Positions 1-20,377 of a stretch of 64,000 nt of DNA are shown piece after piece. Position numbers and translations under genes: made by a program. The DNA lies in contig OX457024.1 in NCBI GenBank assembly GCA_949752745.1, forward strand, positions 106,293,692-106,357,691, read 5' to 3'. The notes beneath the pieces are model-generated. The model searched no databases, was not told where the DNA came from, and saw only the letters and a list, made by a program, of their open reading frames with translations. Positions within the stretch are counted from its first letter, which is position 1; the number at the start of each line of letters is the position of its first letter. Source of the stretch: Protula sp. h YS-2021 (lineage: Eukaryota > Annelida > Polychaeta > Sabellida > Serpulidae).

Positions 1-56
1 ACGAAACTGAAATTTTGCAGCAAACTCATGTTTATTTGACTACAATGCACTCGGAA

Positions 57-105
57 CACCCGCAGAAACACCCCCAGAAACACCCCCAGAAACACCCCCA
101 GAAAA
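57..105. repeat. Short tandem repeat, 12-bp unit
   Basis: About four copies of a cacccccagaaa-type unit. It lies beyond the last CNTLN exon I can see. No function is evident. Confidence 0.8.
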
Positions 106-374
106 AGCCAATCAACAGTTTATGGTCAAAGGCAAAGGCTCAATAATCGTTCTTGTTTCCACCGTTTTTGTTTTTAAGTTTACTAATAAACTGACAGACA
201 AAACTGACAATCAATAAATAACATTACACACATGCAATAAACTAAAGCCATACAAAGACACTGTCTGCGTAGAAAGAGTGCAATAACACTATTACTGCCT
301 TTTGATGTGGGCACTCCAGTTGCACGACCTGAGACTGCGGAAGGATGTTTATTGACCTACTCTTTAACACGTAC

Positions 375-3300
375 CTCTTGCGACAGCTTTTCATAGTTCG
401 CGCCTATGTCTGTGTTTTCTTCTTCAATCGCCTAGTAATTGTTATAAAATAATATTAATCACAAAAATTGAAGAAAAGCAAGCAAAGGCACTAAGTCAAG
501 ACTACAACATAGTCACAGAGTCAGTGAGGAAGAAAAGATGGAAAATCGTAGGACTAAATCAGGATCACAGATAAAATTGTAGGACTAAATCCGAATCACA
601 GATAAAATTGTAGGACTAAATACGGATCACAAATAAAATTGTAGGACTAAATCCCGATCACAGATATGATTGTAGCAGTAAATCCCGATCACAGATAAAA
701 TCGTAGGACTAAATCCGGATCACATATAAAATTGTAAGACTAAATCCGGATCACAGATGCAATTGTAAGACTGAATCCGGATCACAGATAAAATTGTTGG
801 ACTAAATCCGGATCACATATAAAATTGTCGGACTAAATCCGGATTACAGATCGAGTGGTGGCACCCGACGGAGAGTTTTGCGGTTGCCGAAGCCCTCTCT
901 TTTGTGCCGTCTTGTAAATGACAATAGCATAAGAGAAGTTGGTCATGACCTCTCCACCCACCCCCCCCTCCCCGTCTCGCACCCGCCTACCCTCATCAAA
1001 AAAACTAAGGAAGGTATGTCGTGATAAAATCACAACAATTCCAATTAATTCAAGCATAAATTATCAGTAAATTTAAATAATTCAAATATTCACACAAAGA
1101 AATTAGTTCTGGTGAAACGACGTCAAAGATTAACACTGCAAGAAAAAAAATATAGAATAAAAATAAAAATAATGATAATAATAACATAAGTAAATATATA
1201 AATTTAACGAAATTGAGATGAACACGTATTTAAAGACGTTACGGATAAGAACGTCCAGAGACGCCGCGCCCAGCCCTCACCCATCCGTTGCCTAACGAGC
1301 CCACAAATGATAAGCCTTGTCCAGCACTGCAGCGAAACCGGTTCGGGGCCCTGATCTGACCCTTCATTGTCATACGAAGCAGACGCTAAGACCAGACCTG
1401 TCGTGTTTATTCTCTGCCATTAGCGTTTACATATGAAGTGTTCGTACTTACACAAGATGCCTCGCATGAATGCAAGTTTTTAAGTTAATCTGACGGCAGT
1501 AGCTTTTTAAATACGGTTCAAAACCTCAAAGAGCCCTGCGGAAAGGCAGCACTATTCAACAAAAACAACCTAGCAAGCTACTCGCGCCTATGCAAGCGAA
1601 AATTGGGGATGGGAACAGGAGAGGGGAGAGGGTTTTAATTGGGTAAACCTGATGAAGAAAGAAATGTACAAAAAAAATCAATATGAAGCTTGACGTTGCA
1701 CACGTTATTTTATGAGTGGCAAACAAAGCAACAGATCTGAGACAGACACTTTATTGGACAAACGATTGGCCCTCCAGTTACCTTGATGCGTTCTCGGTGC
1801 GAATCCCGGATAGCTTTCAAGTCGTCGTTGTCTTTTTCTAATTTTTCAATCTCCGACGATTTTCTCGACAATTCTTGCTTCAGTTCTACAAACACACACA
1901 CAAGAACATGCACCTGGTCACCACACACTGAACCTGGTCACCACACACTGAACCTGGTCACCACACACCGAACCCGGTCACCACATACTGAACGTCGCAA
2001 CCACACACCGAACCTGGTCACAATATACTGAACCTGGTCACCATACACTGAACCTGGTCACCATACACTGAACCTGGTCACCATACACTGAACCAACTGC
2101 ATGTACTTTTTGTTTGTTCAACACTGAATGCGGCGACCTTCAAATTCTAAATTGCACAAGAAGGCAGAGAATAATCCTGAAAATCAACCTCTTTTGTCTG
2201 CATATTTCCTATAATCATAATCAACATTCCGGAGACAGCCATTACCGAGCTGCTTACCTAGATTTTCTTTGTCCAGCTCTCTGACTGCCTCTCGGCTCGC
2301 CTGATCCCGTAGATTGGAATCCAGCTCCTCCAACCTCACTTTCATTCCAACATTGTCTCTTTCTAACGCATTGCTTCTTTCTTCAAGCTCATTTTTTCTG
2401 CAGTCAAGACGGACATTAAACGATAAACAATAATGATCATGAGCTCTTCCTCGTGTGACATCTACATAAATGTTAGAGCAAAGAAAGGGTGACGGCAAGC
2501 TCTGCTACATCGTCGGCCCCATAATCCCCAAGGTCCCGGGTTCGAATCTTTATCAAATGACATCTATAAAATAAATGATCCCTAACCACGAGCTCGTCCG
2601 CTCATGGCATTCATATCACTGTCATGGCGAACAATATATGAGCTCATCTGACACCTTAAGGCAAGTACCCGAGACCTTAAAACTAAACGTGAACAGCAAA
2701 TATAATGGACTATTTCCTTTGTAATCATTTTTCTTACATCTTCCCAGATACAGTCTCAGAGGGAAATAAAATAATAAAATCTAGTCTCTAATCTATTGTC
2801 ATGATGTTTTCACGCCGTGCCTGATAACAAGTTCGCTGAGTTCCTTTGACTGATTAGACACCAGCTTCTGAAGCTCGTCTATTTTGTCGTCTTTCACGTT
2901 TAAAATCTCCAGCACTTTCCTGTCTTTCATCTCCGCCTTTTCTTTCTCTCTGTTACAACAAAAATAGCACAAACAAAATAAAATTGCCAGTATCCATAAA
3001 GTCAGTAGTAACGTAAAATTAAGCTGCTTTATTTAGTTGAAACTTTAAGGTCCACAATAAGATCAGTGAATATATGTAAAATATGAATATGTGTAAAATA
3101 ATACACAGCACATTAGAACAGACATATCTAACCCAAACATCACCGTTTTAACTGAAAAAAACTTCTGTGATAGAAGAGAACTCAACACATTATACTGAAC
3201 CAATATCACATTCTTCCTTCTTCACATTTGATACGCGTGCGTTACCTTTGCGCAACCATGCCTATGGCTTGAGTTATATCTGGGTTCGCCACTTGCAATC

Positions 3301-5189
3301 GTTTCCATAGTGACCATACAAAATCTTTGTCAGCCTGCAACAATCAGGTATGAGACTCCTTCAACGCGACAAATTCCCGAGGCAAAGCGGACTTTCCAAC
3401 GCATTGCTAACCTTTTTTATTGCTTAATTACAAATAACGCTAATACTTAAGCTTGCATTGAAGACGATCTGCCCTGCCGACGACTCGGTTGATTCTTTGA
3501 CATATAATCATAACTACAATGAAATTTTACCTGACACTGAGCTAATTCATCACAAAGCGACTGGTTTTCGGCTTTAAGCCTACTTAGTTCGGTATCTGAA
3601 ACCGTAAAATTATCATACATAATATATATGTTACAGGCAAACTGTCAAATCAGGCAGATTATAATCTGCCTGAAAGTTTCAGGCAGATTGTAAAATTCCT
3701 GGTTCGACCAGGCACATTGTAATCTGCCTAAAATTTTTAGGCAGATTGTAATCTGCCTGATTTTGGAGCCTGAAAATTTGACAATTTGCCTGATATGAAA
3801 GAAACGTTTGTAATCATGATCCATCCATGCGATTTGGTTGTTGTCTATTCAAATATGTGATCGTAAGAATAAAGGGCGATTGATGTGGTCAATTGCAATT
3901 AAATGGGAGTGAACAATGGTCCGCTCGCTCGTTTCATGCGATTTGATTGCAATGTATTTTCTATTGATACTTTTATCGCATGTCTTCATTGACAACTGCA
4001 TCAATGTATTGAAAAACAATTGTATCGATCTATGGGGTTTTTGAGGTTGCAATTGAACACAAATTTCTTTTTCTATTTATTGTACTAACTAAAAAAATAA
4101 ATATGTAACACTGTAAATGAATTTATCAGGTATCAATATTTATACTGTGCACAAAAAAATCCCATCAAATACCGGAGGAGTAAGAATTAGGAAGCTTCAT
4201 TGGCATGTTGATCTCAAAATATATTACATCATAGAGGTGAGGGAGGGGGGTTGGATTGTGATTTATATCATTGCATTTATTTTATCAAGAAATTGCAATT
4301 TCCAATTGCATTCAATCACATCAATACTATTGTAAAAGTGTGATCAATCAAGACATAAAACAAAGCAATAAGCAAAAAAGAAATTGCAATTAGAAATTGC
4401 ATTTAAACGTATCAATAGCATTATGCATAGCATTATGCAAGTGTAATAACTCAAGGCATTAAAGAAAGCAAGTGGAAAACAAATCACATGAAACGAACGA
4501 GCAAACGGACCACTCAAATGTATTTAATTGTAATTAGACACATCAATCGATTTTTATCCCTACGATCACTTTATTTGAATAAATGAAAACCAAATCCCAT
4601 AAAACGCGTGAGTAGATACTAAAAAACTGGTGTTATGCATGATCATAACCGAATATTTTCCTCTGTGTAATTGCAATTGATCACATCAATCGCCTTTTAT
4701 TCTTGCGATCACACATTTGAATAGGTAACAGCCAAATCACATGAAACAGCCAGTTATGAATGGGGTGGACCATGATTACAAACGTTCCTTTCATTTCAGG
4801 CAAATTGTCAAATTTTCAGGCTCCAAAATCAGGCAGATTACAATCTGCCTAAAAATTTTAGGCAGATTACAATGTGCCTGGTCGAACCAGGAATTTTACA
4901 ATCTGCCTGAAACTTTCAGGCAGATTATAATCTGCCTGATTTGACAGTTTGCCTGTAACATATACAAAAAAAAAAAACCATAATTTAAAAGAGTGTTTTA
5001 TTGACGAAACCGCAATGTTGAAAAATTGCAGTTTCGTCAGCGGTATTGGCCCTCATTACTTGAGTTCTCTCGTTGTCACTAATTTCATAGTACTGTGTTT
5101 TAAACAGGCACCGAATAAATTCACGCCATAGTAGTAAACATCTTACCCTTGCTCCCAGAAAAGGAAGAAGCCATAAAAGATGTAGTCAT
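375..5189 (-). CDS. CNTLN: Centlein (CNTLN), N-terminal coding exons, partial gene
   Basis: Centlein is a long coiled-coil centriole protein that links C-Nap1 and Cep68 in centrosome cohesion. Minus-strand exons I can place by splice sites: 5147-5189 (start ATG, 14 codons plus one base), 3531-3595, 3246-3334, 2814-2949, 2258-2397, 1782-1885 and 375-431; the gene continues past base 1. The exon at 3246-3334 encodes DKDFVWSLWKRLQV followed by NPDITQA, the hallmark N-terminal block of centlein, and the next exon has KDRKVLEIL. The later exons are Glu/Lys-rich coiled coil. Phases agree at every junction except 2814 to 2258, where one or two bases do not fit: either a small exon is missing or the donor differs. 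Acceptors are tag/cag and donors gtaag/gtaac/gtacg-like. Assignment is from remembered family sequence. Confidence 0.85.
541..855. repeat. Minisatellite, 31-bp unit, about 10 copies
   Basis: About ten degenerate copies of a unit built on ggactaaatccggatcacag. It lies in the CNTLN intron between the exons at 1782-1885 and 375-431. It contains no open gene. Confidence 0.92.
1912..2094. repeat. Minisatellite, 20-bp unit, about 9 copies
   Basis: Tandem copies of cctggtcaccacacactgaa lie in a CNTLN intron. Some units have lost or changed one or two bases. Confidence 0.93.
3629..4960. mobile_element. Non-autonomous inverted-repeat DNA element (MITE-like), 1.3 kb
   Basis: The two ends are long inverted copies of each other (about 180-200 bp), starting TGTTACAGGCAAACTG and ending with its complement. 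Each arm contains nested small palindromes built from caggcagatt and aatctgcctg. TA stands directly outside both ends (3627-3628 and 4961-4962), which would fit a 2-bp TA target duplication of the Tc1/mariner type. The interior is AT-rich with repeated attgcaat words and no credible transposase. It sits in CNTLN intron 1. Superfamily is inferred from the TA flanks only. Confidence 0.75.
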
Positions 5190-6221
5190 GATAACAAAAA
5201 ATGAGTTCCCGTCCTAATATTTCATGCTGCAGCCGTGCGTCATCCACTCATTTTCCTACATGGGATGTCAAATATTTTAAATTAATTTTAACATTTATCT
5301 TGATTCGAAATACCCAACATGAAACATTTTTATTATTTTAAACCAAATTTTACTGAAACGGAATTTATTTTCTCGCAATGCACTGTAAAAAATGCGAATT
5401 ACATTTCAGAATGTACATGACTCTTTTACTTACTGAATGCCAACACAAATCTATTCCCCATTTTGGTGATGTGTGTTATAAGTAGGAGACAGTATCTGAG
5501 TGTAATTCACGGGTTTTTCGTGATTTCATGTAACTATACATTGAATTGCTAAGAGCAAATATAAATATGCAGCACTGGCAAAGCAGGTCTAGCCAACAGT
5601 GCTAATACAAAAAAAAAAAAAAAAAAAAACAACAAAGAAAAGAAAACAATAACACCAAAAGTATACATTGCGCTTCTAGGATAAACATTATAAAAGTTTG
5701 AGAAATATTATGGTGGTCTACACGTGAACCAATCTTCAACAGCGATGCAAGCAATGTTGCAGAAATCAAGATGGCGACGTCAAAAATAATAATAAAAAAT
5801 TCTACCTATTTGTCATGTTTTTCTTGAACAACATATGATAATTTCAAGTTGATGTCGCAATATCATGAGATAAACTTCCTCGCGTATATAGTGCTAAGGA
5901 CACACGGTAGAAACCAAGTCAAGTAGGTTTCAGTCTTTCTACGTCAAATTTCCTATTTATATCCTTATCGATTTGTAACAGGTCCTGTAACAGGTCTTGT
6001 TTACCACGTGGCTTCGCAATTGAAACACATACAAGTAAAAATATAGACTGGATTTTTCTGAACTGCTTTCAGAGCACCATGGAATTTACGAACGTTGCTA
6101 CTCCTTTTGATCACCCATTGATGAGACCACAAACTTCATCTACATACCAAATAAATAACCGAGTAGTATTGAATATTTGAATACATACAATACAAAGTTC
6201 TACATTTCGAAGGCGAAACTT

Positions 6222-6450
6222 ATGAGGGAGAGGAGATAGAATTGGTTAGAGTAGATCGTACTTGGTGACAACAATATGTTCAATTCTAGCTAAACTTAAC
6301 AAGCCGAAAGCAAATTTGCCAACCCTGTCGACTAAAATATTCCTTCTTTTGTGATATTTGACAAATAAAAATTGCGTGCAGCTATGGAAGATATTCTTTT
6401 CAATTTCATCAATTTGGATCTTATAGCCACTCGTCCCCCTGGTTTCAAGA
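6222..6450. repeat. Interspersed repeat, copy 1 (second copy near 21487-21715)
   Basis: This about 230-bp segment, with the landmark atatttgacaaataaaaatt, recurs in the same orientation near 21487-21715 with scattered substitutions. No coding capacity is seen. Confidence 0.75.
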
Positions 6451-6504
6451 AACACTACACTGTGGAGGCACTTGGGTCTACTCGTTCTCCCCCTCCTCTA
6501 CAAG

Positions 6505-6975
6505 GCAAGGAACATTCAAATTGACCAGCACACCGTAACTGCTTAAATTACAAACTGGTCTGTTGGCGCATGAAAATTATTATGACCCACAATAAGAATG
6601 TATTAGTAAATCGCGTGGCTTAAAGTTTGTAAATAAATATGGAACAACCGGTGCAAACACTGTTGTCGCATTAAAGAACGCATTTTCAGTTTTGCCAATT
6701 ACAATGTGCTGTTCAATTTTATGTTCTCTCCTTGTACAAGTACGAGACAAGGAACATTCAAATTGACCAGCACATCGTAATTGGCTAAATTAAAAACTGA
6801 TCTGTTGGCTCATGAAAATTATCATGACCCATAATAAGAATATGTTAGTAAATCGCGTGGCTTGAAGTTTGTAAATAAATGTGGAACAACCGGCGCAAAC
6901 GCTGTTGTCGCATTAAAAGAACACACTTCAGCTGTGCCAACTACGATGTGCTGTCCAATTTTATGCTTCTCCCCT
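6505..6975. repeat. Two tandem copies of a 220-bp interspersed repeat
   Basis: Copies at about 6505-6735 and 6743-6975 share gaacattcaaattgaccag and aatcgcgtggctt. A third copy lies at about 23022-23255 inside the hAT-type element. The tandem arrangement suggests duplication after insertion or a tandem-prone parent. Confidence 0.8.
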
Positions 6976-8332
6976 TGTAGATTTTGCCGGTGGGATAATC
7001 TCGAAGGGGTTAAGATCTTTCTCGGTCAAAACCTCTTATCTTACATTCCAGTGACTTCCATTAAGTTACAGATCATCTGTTGAAGCACTTTTAAAAGCAC
7101 AGTTCAAATTGCTTCTCTAAAAGACAAATATTAGCATATGCGGTGTTTTTTATATGTTTTTGATTCCACGACTCTTAAATTATCGCCCTGAGACATGTCT
7201 AAACTTGTTTTAACAACCACCTAGTTATCCATTTAAGGCATCACGACCCGGCAGAATTTTGTTTTTTATCCCTTTAAACTCATCTTCCGTAGATGGAATA
7301 TTGTGTAAACGCGATAAAGGACGTTTGAAACTTCTAAAAATGTTTGTTTACAGTAGCGATCTTCTCCTGTGGCTATGCGCACGCTATTGCAATAACAATT
7401 TTAAGCAGAAAGACAAGGTCGACCATTTGCTTTTTGACAGCTTGCCGTCCTTAAATATGATTACAAAACATCCTAATCGCAAAGAATTTCATCCTAGCAA
7501 ACACCAATATTACACTTACAATTATACTAAATTCTGATAGTGACGCATATGGCACAATAATAAAATAATAGTGAAACTTGGATTCAAATGGTAAACACTT
7601 CCTCCCCGAGAGTATTTTTTAAGTTTCACATGTTATGTACTCCCTTGAATATTTAATGTAAACCTTCATTTTACAAGTAACCTTTTAAATGATTTTACTT
7701 GTTGTTTTAAAACAGCTGACTTTTGTCGAGATATATCTGTTACGCATAAACATACAGGAGATAAATATTTTAAAAAGTTTTTTCCTCTCTTTTGAGTACT
7801 ATTTTTGCAGAATCTCCTGTGGGTGTGCGGAGTAAAAAGGTGTTATACACAATAGACCAAACCTCCATAGACTTGTTCGTATAAAACAGCTGACCTCAGA
7901 TGAAATTAATCTGTTATGTATAAACACAGACCGATGAATATGTCTATCTATCTAGCCGTACTATACATCCCTTAGTGATGAGTATTCTCGATTGGTGAAA
8001 AAGGTGCATCTGAGTGTCCAAGTCACTGGAATTTATATTATAGATATTTTTTTTACAAAGTGGTTCTTCTGCTTAATGTTTACTAGTTTGCGCTGAATCC
8101 CCAGCGGGTCTGCGAAGTAAAAAGTTGTTATACAGAACTGACCGAACCGCTGTAGAGGTCGGCTGTTGAACAACAATACCGTGGACTTCGCTGGTTGTTT
8201 ATTATCTTCATTACGGCTTCTGCATAATCATTTCTGGCCTTGACCTTTAAGAAGCAAAACAAAACTCTGGTCAAGCGGTTACTTAACTTTTGTAGACGTT
8301 TGAAAGTAGATTGTTAGATTGTACACGGCAAC

Positions 8333-16481
<8,149 letters not shown>

Positions 16482-17352
16482 CAGAGACGCGTGTGTAGAA
16501 TGGATTCTCTGCCGCTACAGGCTGTGGCACCAGCAAGTGACAACAATAGCACGCCTGGCAAGATGTCTTTGCAAAGAACTATTTCATTGGACTTGCTGGT
16601 ACTGCCGAAAACTGGATTATTATCAAGGGTGATATATACTATTAGACTGAGGGACTTTGTTGAAATTAAACATTTTTAGGGAAGTATTTTCATATGTGAA
16701 GTTTTGTTGATTAAAGACAGGTTCGTTTACGTATATTTTTGTTTAAATTTCAATAAATCTTCAGTTTGAGTAACCAGATTGTGGTGTGTAAAATGGCCCG
16801 AGAGCGCGACATTTAACTGAGAAATTCAACACACCATCAGTTAGATAATGGGCATAATACAGACTTAATGTGTACGGCTTTGAGTAAAGAAACTCCAGGT
16901 AGAAATGAGAAACTAGGAAAATGTGTATTTTTTTCCCGCGTGTGTGACGTGCATATTGACATGCCTAACAGCATTTGATCATTTCAATGCAAAAACCGAA
17001 TCTGGGTCGGATAAAAAAAAAAACGATTAAAATAAAATTGAATATTTGATTTTAGTTTTTATTGCGATGAGATTGAAATAGTTAATTACTCTTAAGACTG
17101 TGACATTTAATGGTTTCTACAATACTCTGTGTAATAATGATTGCAAAAAAATGAATGTCCTTCTTCCCACCCGCCCCCCAAAAAAAACTATTCTCTCAAC
17201 CCGTTGCTTTGGCCGAAGTTACACAATACTCCTACTGCAAATTGCTCTAGTTCCAAATAAGTAAAATAAATTAATTTATACAAATAATACTGATAAAACA
17301 AAACAAAAGCCAAAAAAAAAAAAACCAAAAAAAACCAGTACATTACAAAGTA
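16482..17352. other. ETFA 3' UTR and convergent intergenic gap
   Basis: AATAAA at 16752-16757 is a plausible ETFA polyadenylation signal, about 270 bases after the stop. The rest up to the C3orf33-like stop codon shows A-rich runs and no gene. Confidence 0.6.
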
Positions 17353-20300
17353 CTACTTTCTCCCCGTTAAATTACGAAACCAAATTTTAATTCTGCTGGC
17401 AACAGATTGTATTTTAGCAGCGGGATATTGCTTGATCCTGTCAGCCAGAGGCGGTCTTTTCCACATGCCCACCCCCCTTTTGTCCGCTTGCTTCTCCCTG
17501 GCTATGAAGCGCTGTAGCATGTTGTTGTACAGTTTGTGATCTTTCAGCGCTGTGTCAAAGTGCACGCGAACGAGACCAGTTCTCACTAAATGTTCATTAA
17601 TGCAGGTGTCCCGGAACCAACCCTGAAAAGGAGGAACCAATAAATGGTTGATCCTTCGAAACAACAGGCCGAGAAAAGAAATTCAAAACAAAACCGAATG
17701 AAAACAGATGACACAATTACACTACGAATGTAAACCCGTAATGGCTCGGAGCATTTATACCTAGCATTGGTGTAACAAGATTAATTGTTAACTGGTTCTA
17801 AAGGTACACTTTACATGTTTAGAATTGACTATGCTGTTTTCAAATTCCCGACAAATTCATTATAATTCTGCTTATTTTCTTATTTAATAACTGGTACTTA
17901 GTTTGGGTCCGACCACAAGGTTCGGGTTCTTTGCTGCCTACAGCACGTCACAGTCTCGAAAAATACATACCAATCTATGATATACAAAACAATCCAGGCA
18001 CTGGTTTTCTTCGTTCCGCCTAAGGACTTGAAACCAGATTTGTTTATGTAGAAGATTTTGGTGTAGCCACTGGATGCTTTGCTCACTCTGCTTTATGCCC
18101 GCCAGACGAAGCGCTACATCAGCTAGAAATAGTAAAATGTAACTTTCCACATCATCTTGGCGATTAGCAGTATGTATTGTTGTCTGGTTCCCAGGAAATC
18201 CAGGAGAGCAGATAATACAAATCGCTTTACAAAAGTCCAAAAACTTCTGTGTGGCCAGTGAAAAATGTGATCGATCACAAAACTCGTAGAAAACACTCCA
18301 GTTTGTATTATCTGAACTGTTCGACTTCCAGGGATCAAATGGACACTACATATGCAATGCAACAGCTGATTTCGACATTTTGACTATTTATCAAGTTTGG
18401 AATGAAAGAAACGAAAACCCCCAAATCTTCACGTAGTGTTGACAAGAACATCGACTTGACCAATGAGATTCTTGTGCCAGTAGGGGGAAGATTTAAAAAC
18501 GAAGCAGCATGGTCTCCCGGAAAATTCTGTGTTCATCAAAATTACAGAATCAAAATGCTTCGTATCAGCATTAAGATTAAAGTCGCTTCTATTTTGTTGC
18601 TTATGCAGAAATTTTCGTTATACGATTATATATTTCGTACTGGTAAGTTGAGAATGCAATAACTGCATAATAATTATACATAAGGAGAGTGTGCGGTTCC
18701 TTCAAGAAGCAAATCTTGACTTTAGCCAAAAGCAGATACACTGCATCACCTCAGCCCCCCCACCCCCTCCCCCCCCCCCCACCCTATCAACCTTGTAGAC
18801 GTGCTGGAGGCGTCCCACCGCCACGCTGGCCGATTTCACACAAGGTACGTGAGCCGAACCTTTGGTGGGCTTGTTTGCGAGCGGATTCTTGAGCTTCATG
18901 ATGGGCAGGTGCTCCACCCACAGCACTCCCTCAGCGTCACATCCGGTCACGTTTGCCCTCAGTCTTACTGCCTTCCTGATGAATTCATTAGGCACTGATT
19001 CCACACTCGTGATGTGCTTCGTCTACAATATGCAGTATACTAGAGCGGCCAGTGCGCTGCAACATCATTGCATTGAACAAATCCATGTATCTCGTTGAAA
19101 TGAGCGTATGGCCAGTGCACACCAGCATACAAACATGTATGATCGACATATTTTACCTGAAACCTTACACAACCCACACCATAACCTAGGTGTCTTTCGC
19201 CACAATCTTTTTGTTTGGCAGAGTGCCTTCCAGCACAAAATACCATCACGAAATAAGGAATTATGTTTGAGGGGGGCAGATGGAAGACAAACATTTTCAA
19301 AATTTCATTTATAATAACAAAAAAAACCTGAATAGCATTACACCATTTACAATAGAAAATAATACCGGAGTTTTACATAGAAGCCCCGGGGCGTCTACTG
19401 GTTTTAAAATGGTCACAATAAAATATCGTTTCCGACTAAAAGCCCCATCTCCATTCGACCTCTTTTCTTGAGTACCTTTGCGTATTCCCTCTTACTACTC
19501 ATACGGTTAATCCTTTTGCCTGAGCAAGGCAAACCCCCTTCTCCCGCCTCCATTAGTCTGCAGAAACAACCCCGTACCGGCGCCTCTACTCCGGAGTATT
19601 ACTCGACCCGTAGCCAACTTTCAAAATAAGGTAATCGAAATATTATTATTTTTTTTCCTCAACCACCAACTTCCCCGTCACATTTTTTTAAATAGACTGG
19701 TATTTTTTGCTATTGGCGCCATTTTTGCTTTCAAACATTATGGCCAGAAAAAGAAAATCTTACGCAATAAAAGAAAAGTCACATACTTTAAAGTCGTGAA
19801 AATTGACAATTCTAATTTGCACAAAGCATCAAAGGAATTGGGAATGAACAGGACAAATTGGCAGAAAATCAGGTTGATTTTCAAAACATATATGCTCACG
19901 AACTTTCAATGTATTAACACCACGCCTTACATTGTGCGAGGCATAAAATTAGGACCTGGCAACTTGGACCCATGATTAGGAGACATCGTTTAGCGCTCTT
20001 ACATAATCCGATTAGTCGGCTGTTCGATTCCTTAATAGTGAATAGCCGCGAGGAAGATCGAATTGTCTGTTAATAGTGCTACGTCACAAGGTGTCAAAAA
20101 GCAGCGTAAGATACGAACATTGTGAAACAAGTAAGTATTTGTGAAACACAGGCAGGCCCCAACCGCCCCCCCCCCCCCAAATTCATAGGGGTATAAAGCG
20201 ATGACGGACAGACGGACGGACGCACAGACAAACGGACACCCCAAACCTATAGGCCCCAATCCGAAGGGTTGGGGCCTAAAAGGCAGTGTTCTTACAATGT

Positions 20301-20355
20301 GAATGCTTCTTCCAATCAACAATACTCCAACGGCTGCTACACCATACGAAACATT
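17353..20355 (-). CDS. C3orf33-like protein (SNase-like fold, membrane-anchored), four exons, first exon missing
   Basis: Minus-strand exons: 20296-20355, 18792-19022, 17971-18122 and 17353-17622 (stop). The first seen exon is one hydrophobic segment ending RSIHI, matching the N-terminal membrane anchor of vertebrate C3orf33. The next encodes VPNEFIRKAVRLRANV and LWVEHLP, then LAGIKQSEQSIQWLHQNL and IWFQVL, then CINEHLVRTGL and a Lys/Arg-rich tail with GVGMWKRP. This order matches the staphylococcal-nuclease-like domain of the family, which appears to lack catalytic residues. Phases are consistent, but the donor after 18792 is gttgat, unusual for its third base. The exon with the start codon should lie at higher coordinates and was not found. 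Function is poorly known. Confidence 0.8.
20153..20277. repeat. Small fold-back element in C3orf33-like 5' region
   Basis: aggccccaac at the left faces gttggggcct at the right. Between them are a poly-C run and a gacggacagacggacgg tract, and the right end itself folds (ccccaatccgaagggttgggg). It looks like a short fold-back repeat. Confidence 0.65.
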
Positions 20356-20377
20356 CTGCAAAGAAAAACACATTGTG

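Larger units (their letters stand above)
5190..8332. other. Intergenic region between divergent CNTLN and ETFA, repeat-bearing
   Basis: No gene is supported here. The stretch holds a poly-A run near 5610, two copies of a 220-bp interspersed repeat (6505-6975) and a further repeat copy (6222-6450). It also has a diverged pair of segments near 7810-7870 and 8100-8160, both containing a gtaaaaagg/ttgttataca core. Promoters for the two host genes must lie within it, but I see no decisive core element. Confidence 0.6.

Noticed and set aside
541..855. Regular repeats that could suggest a CRISPR array
   Set aside because: Repeats are head-to-tail with no unique spacers, and the genome is eukaryotic. 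The same holds for the 46-, 100- and 162-bp arrays.
2505..2560. tRNA-like gtcccgggttcgaatc on the plus strand (a similar word near 45120)
   Set aside because: Only a B-box-like word is present, with no matching A box at the right distance. Possibly an old SINE scrap; not supportable.
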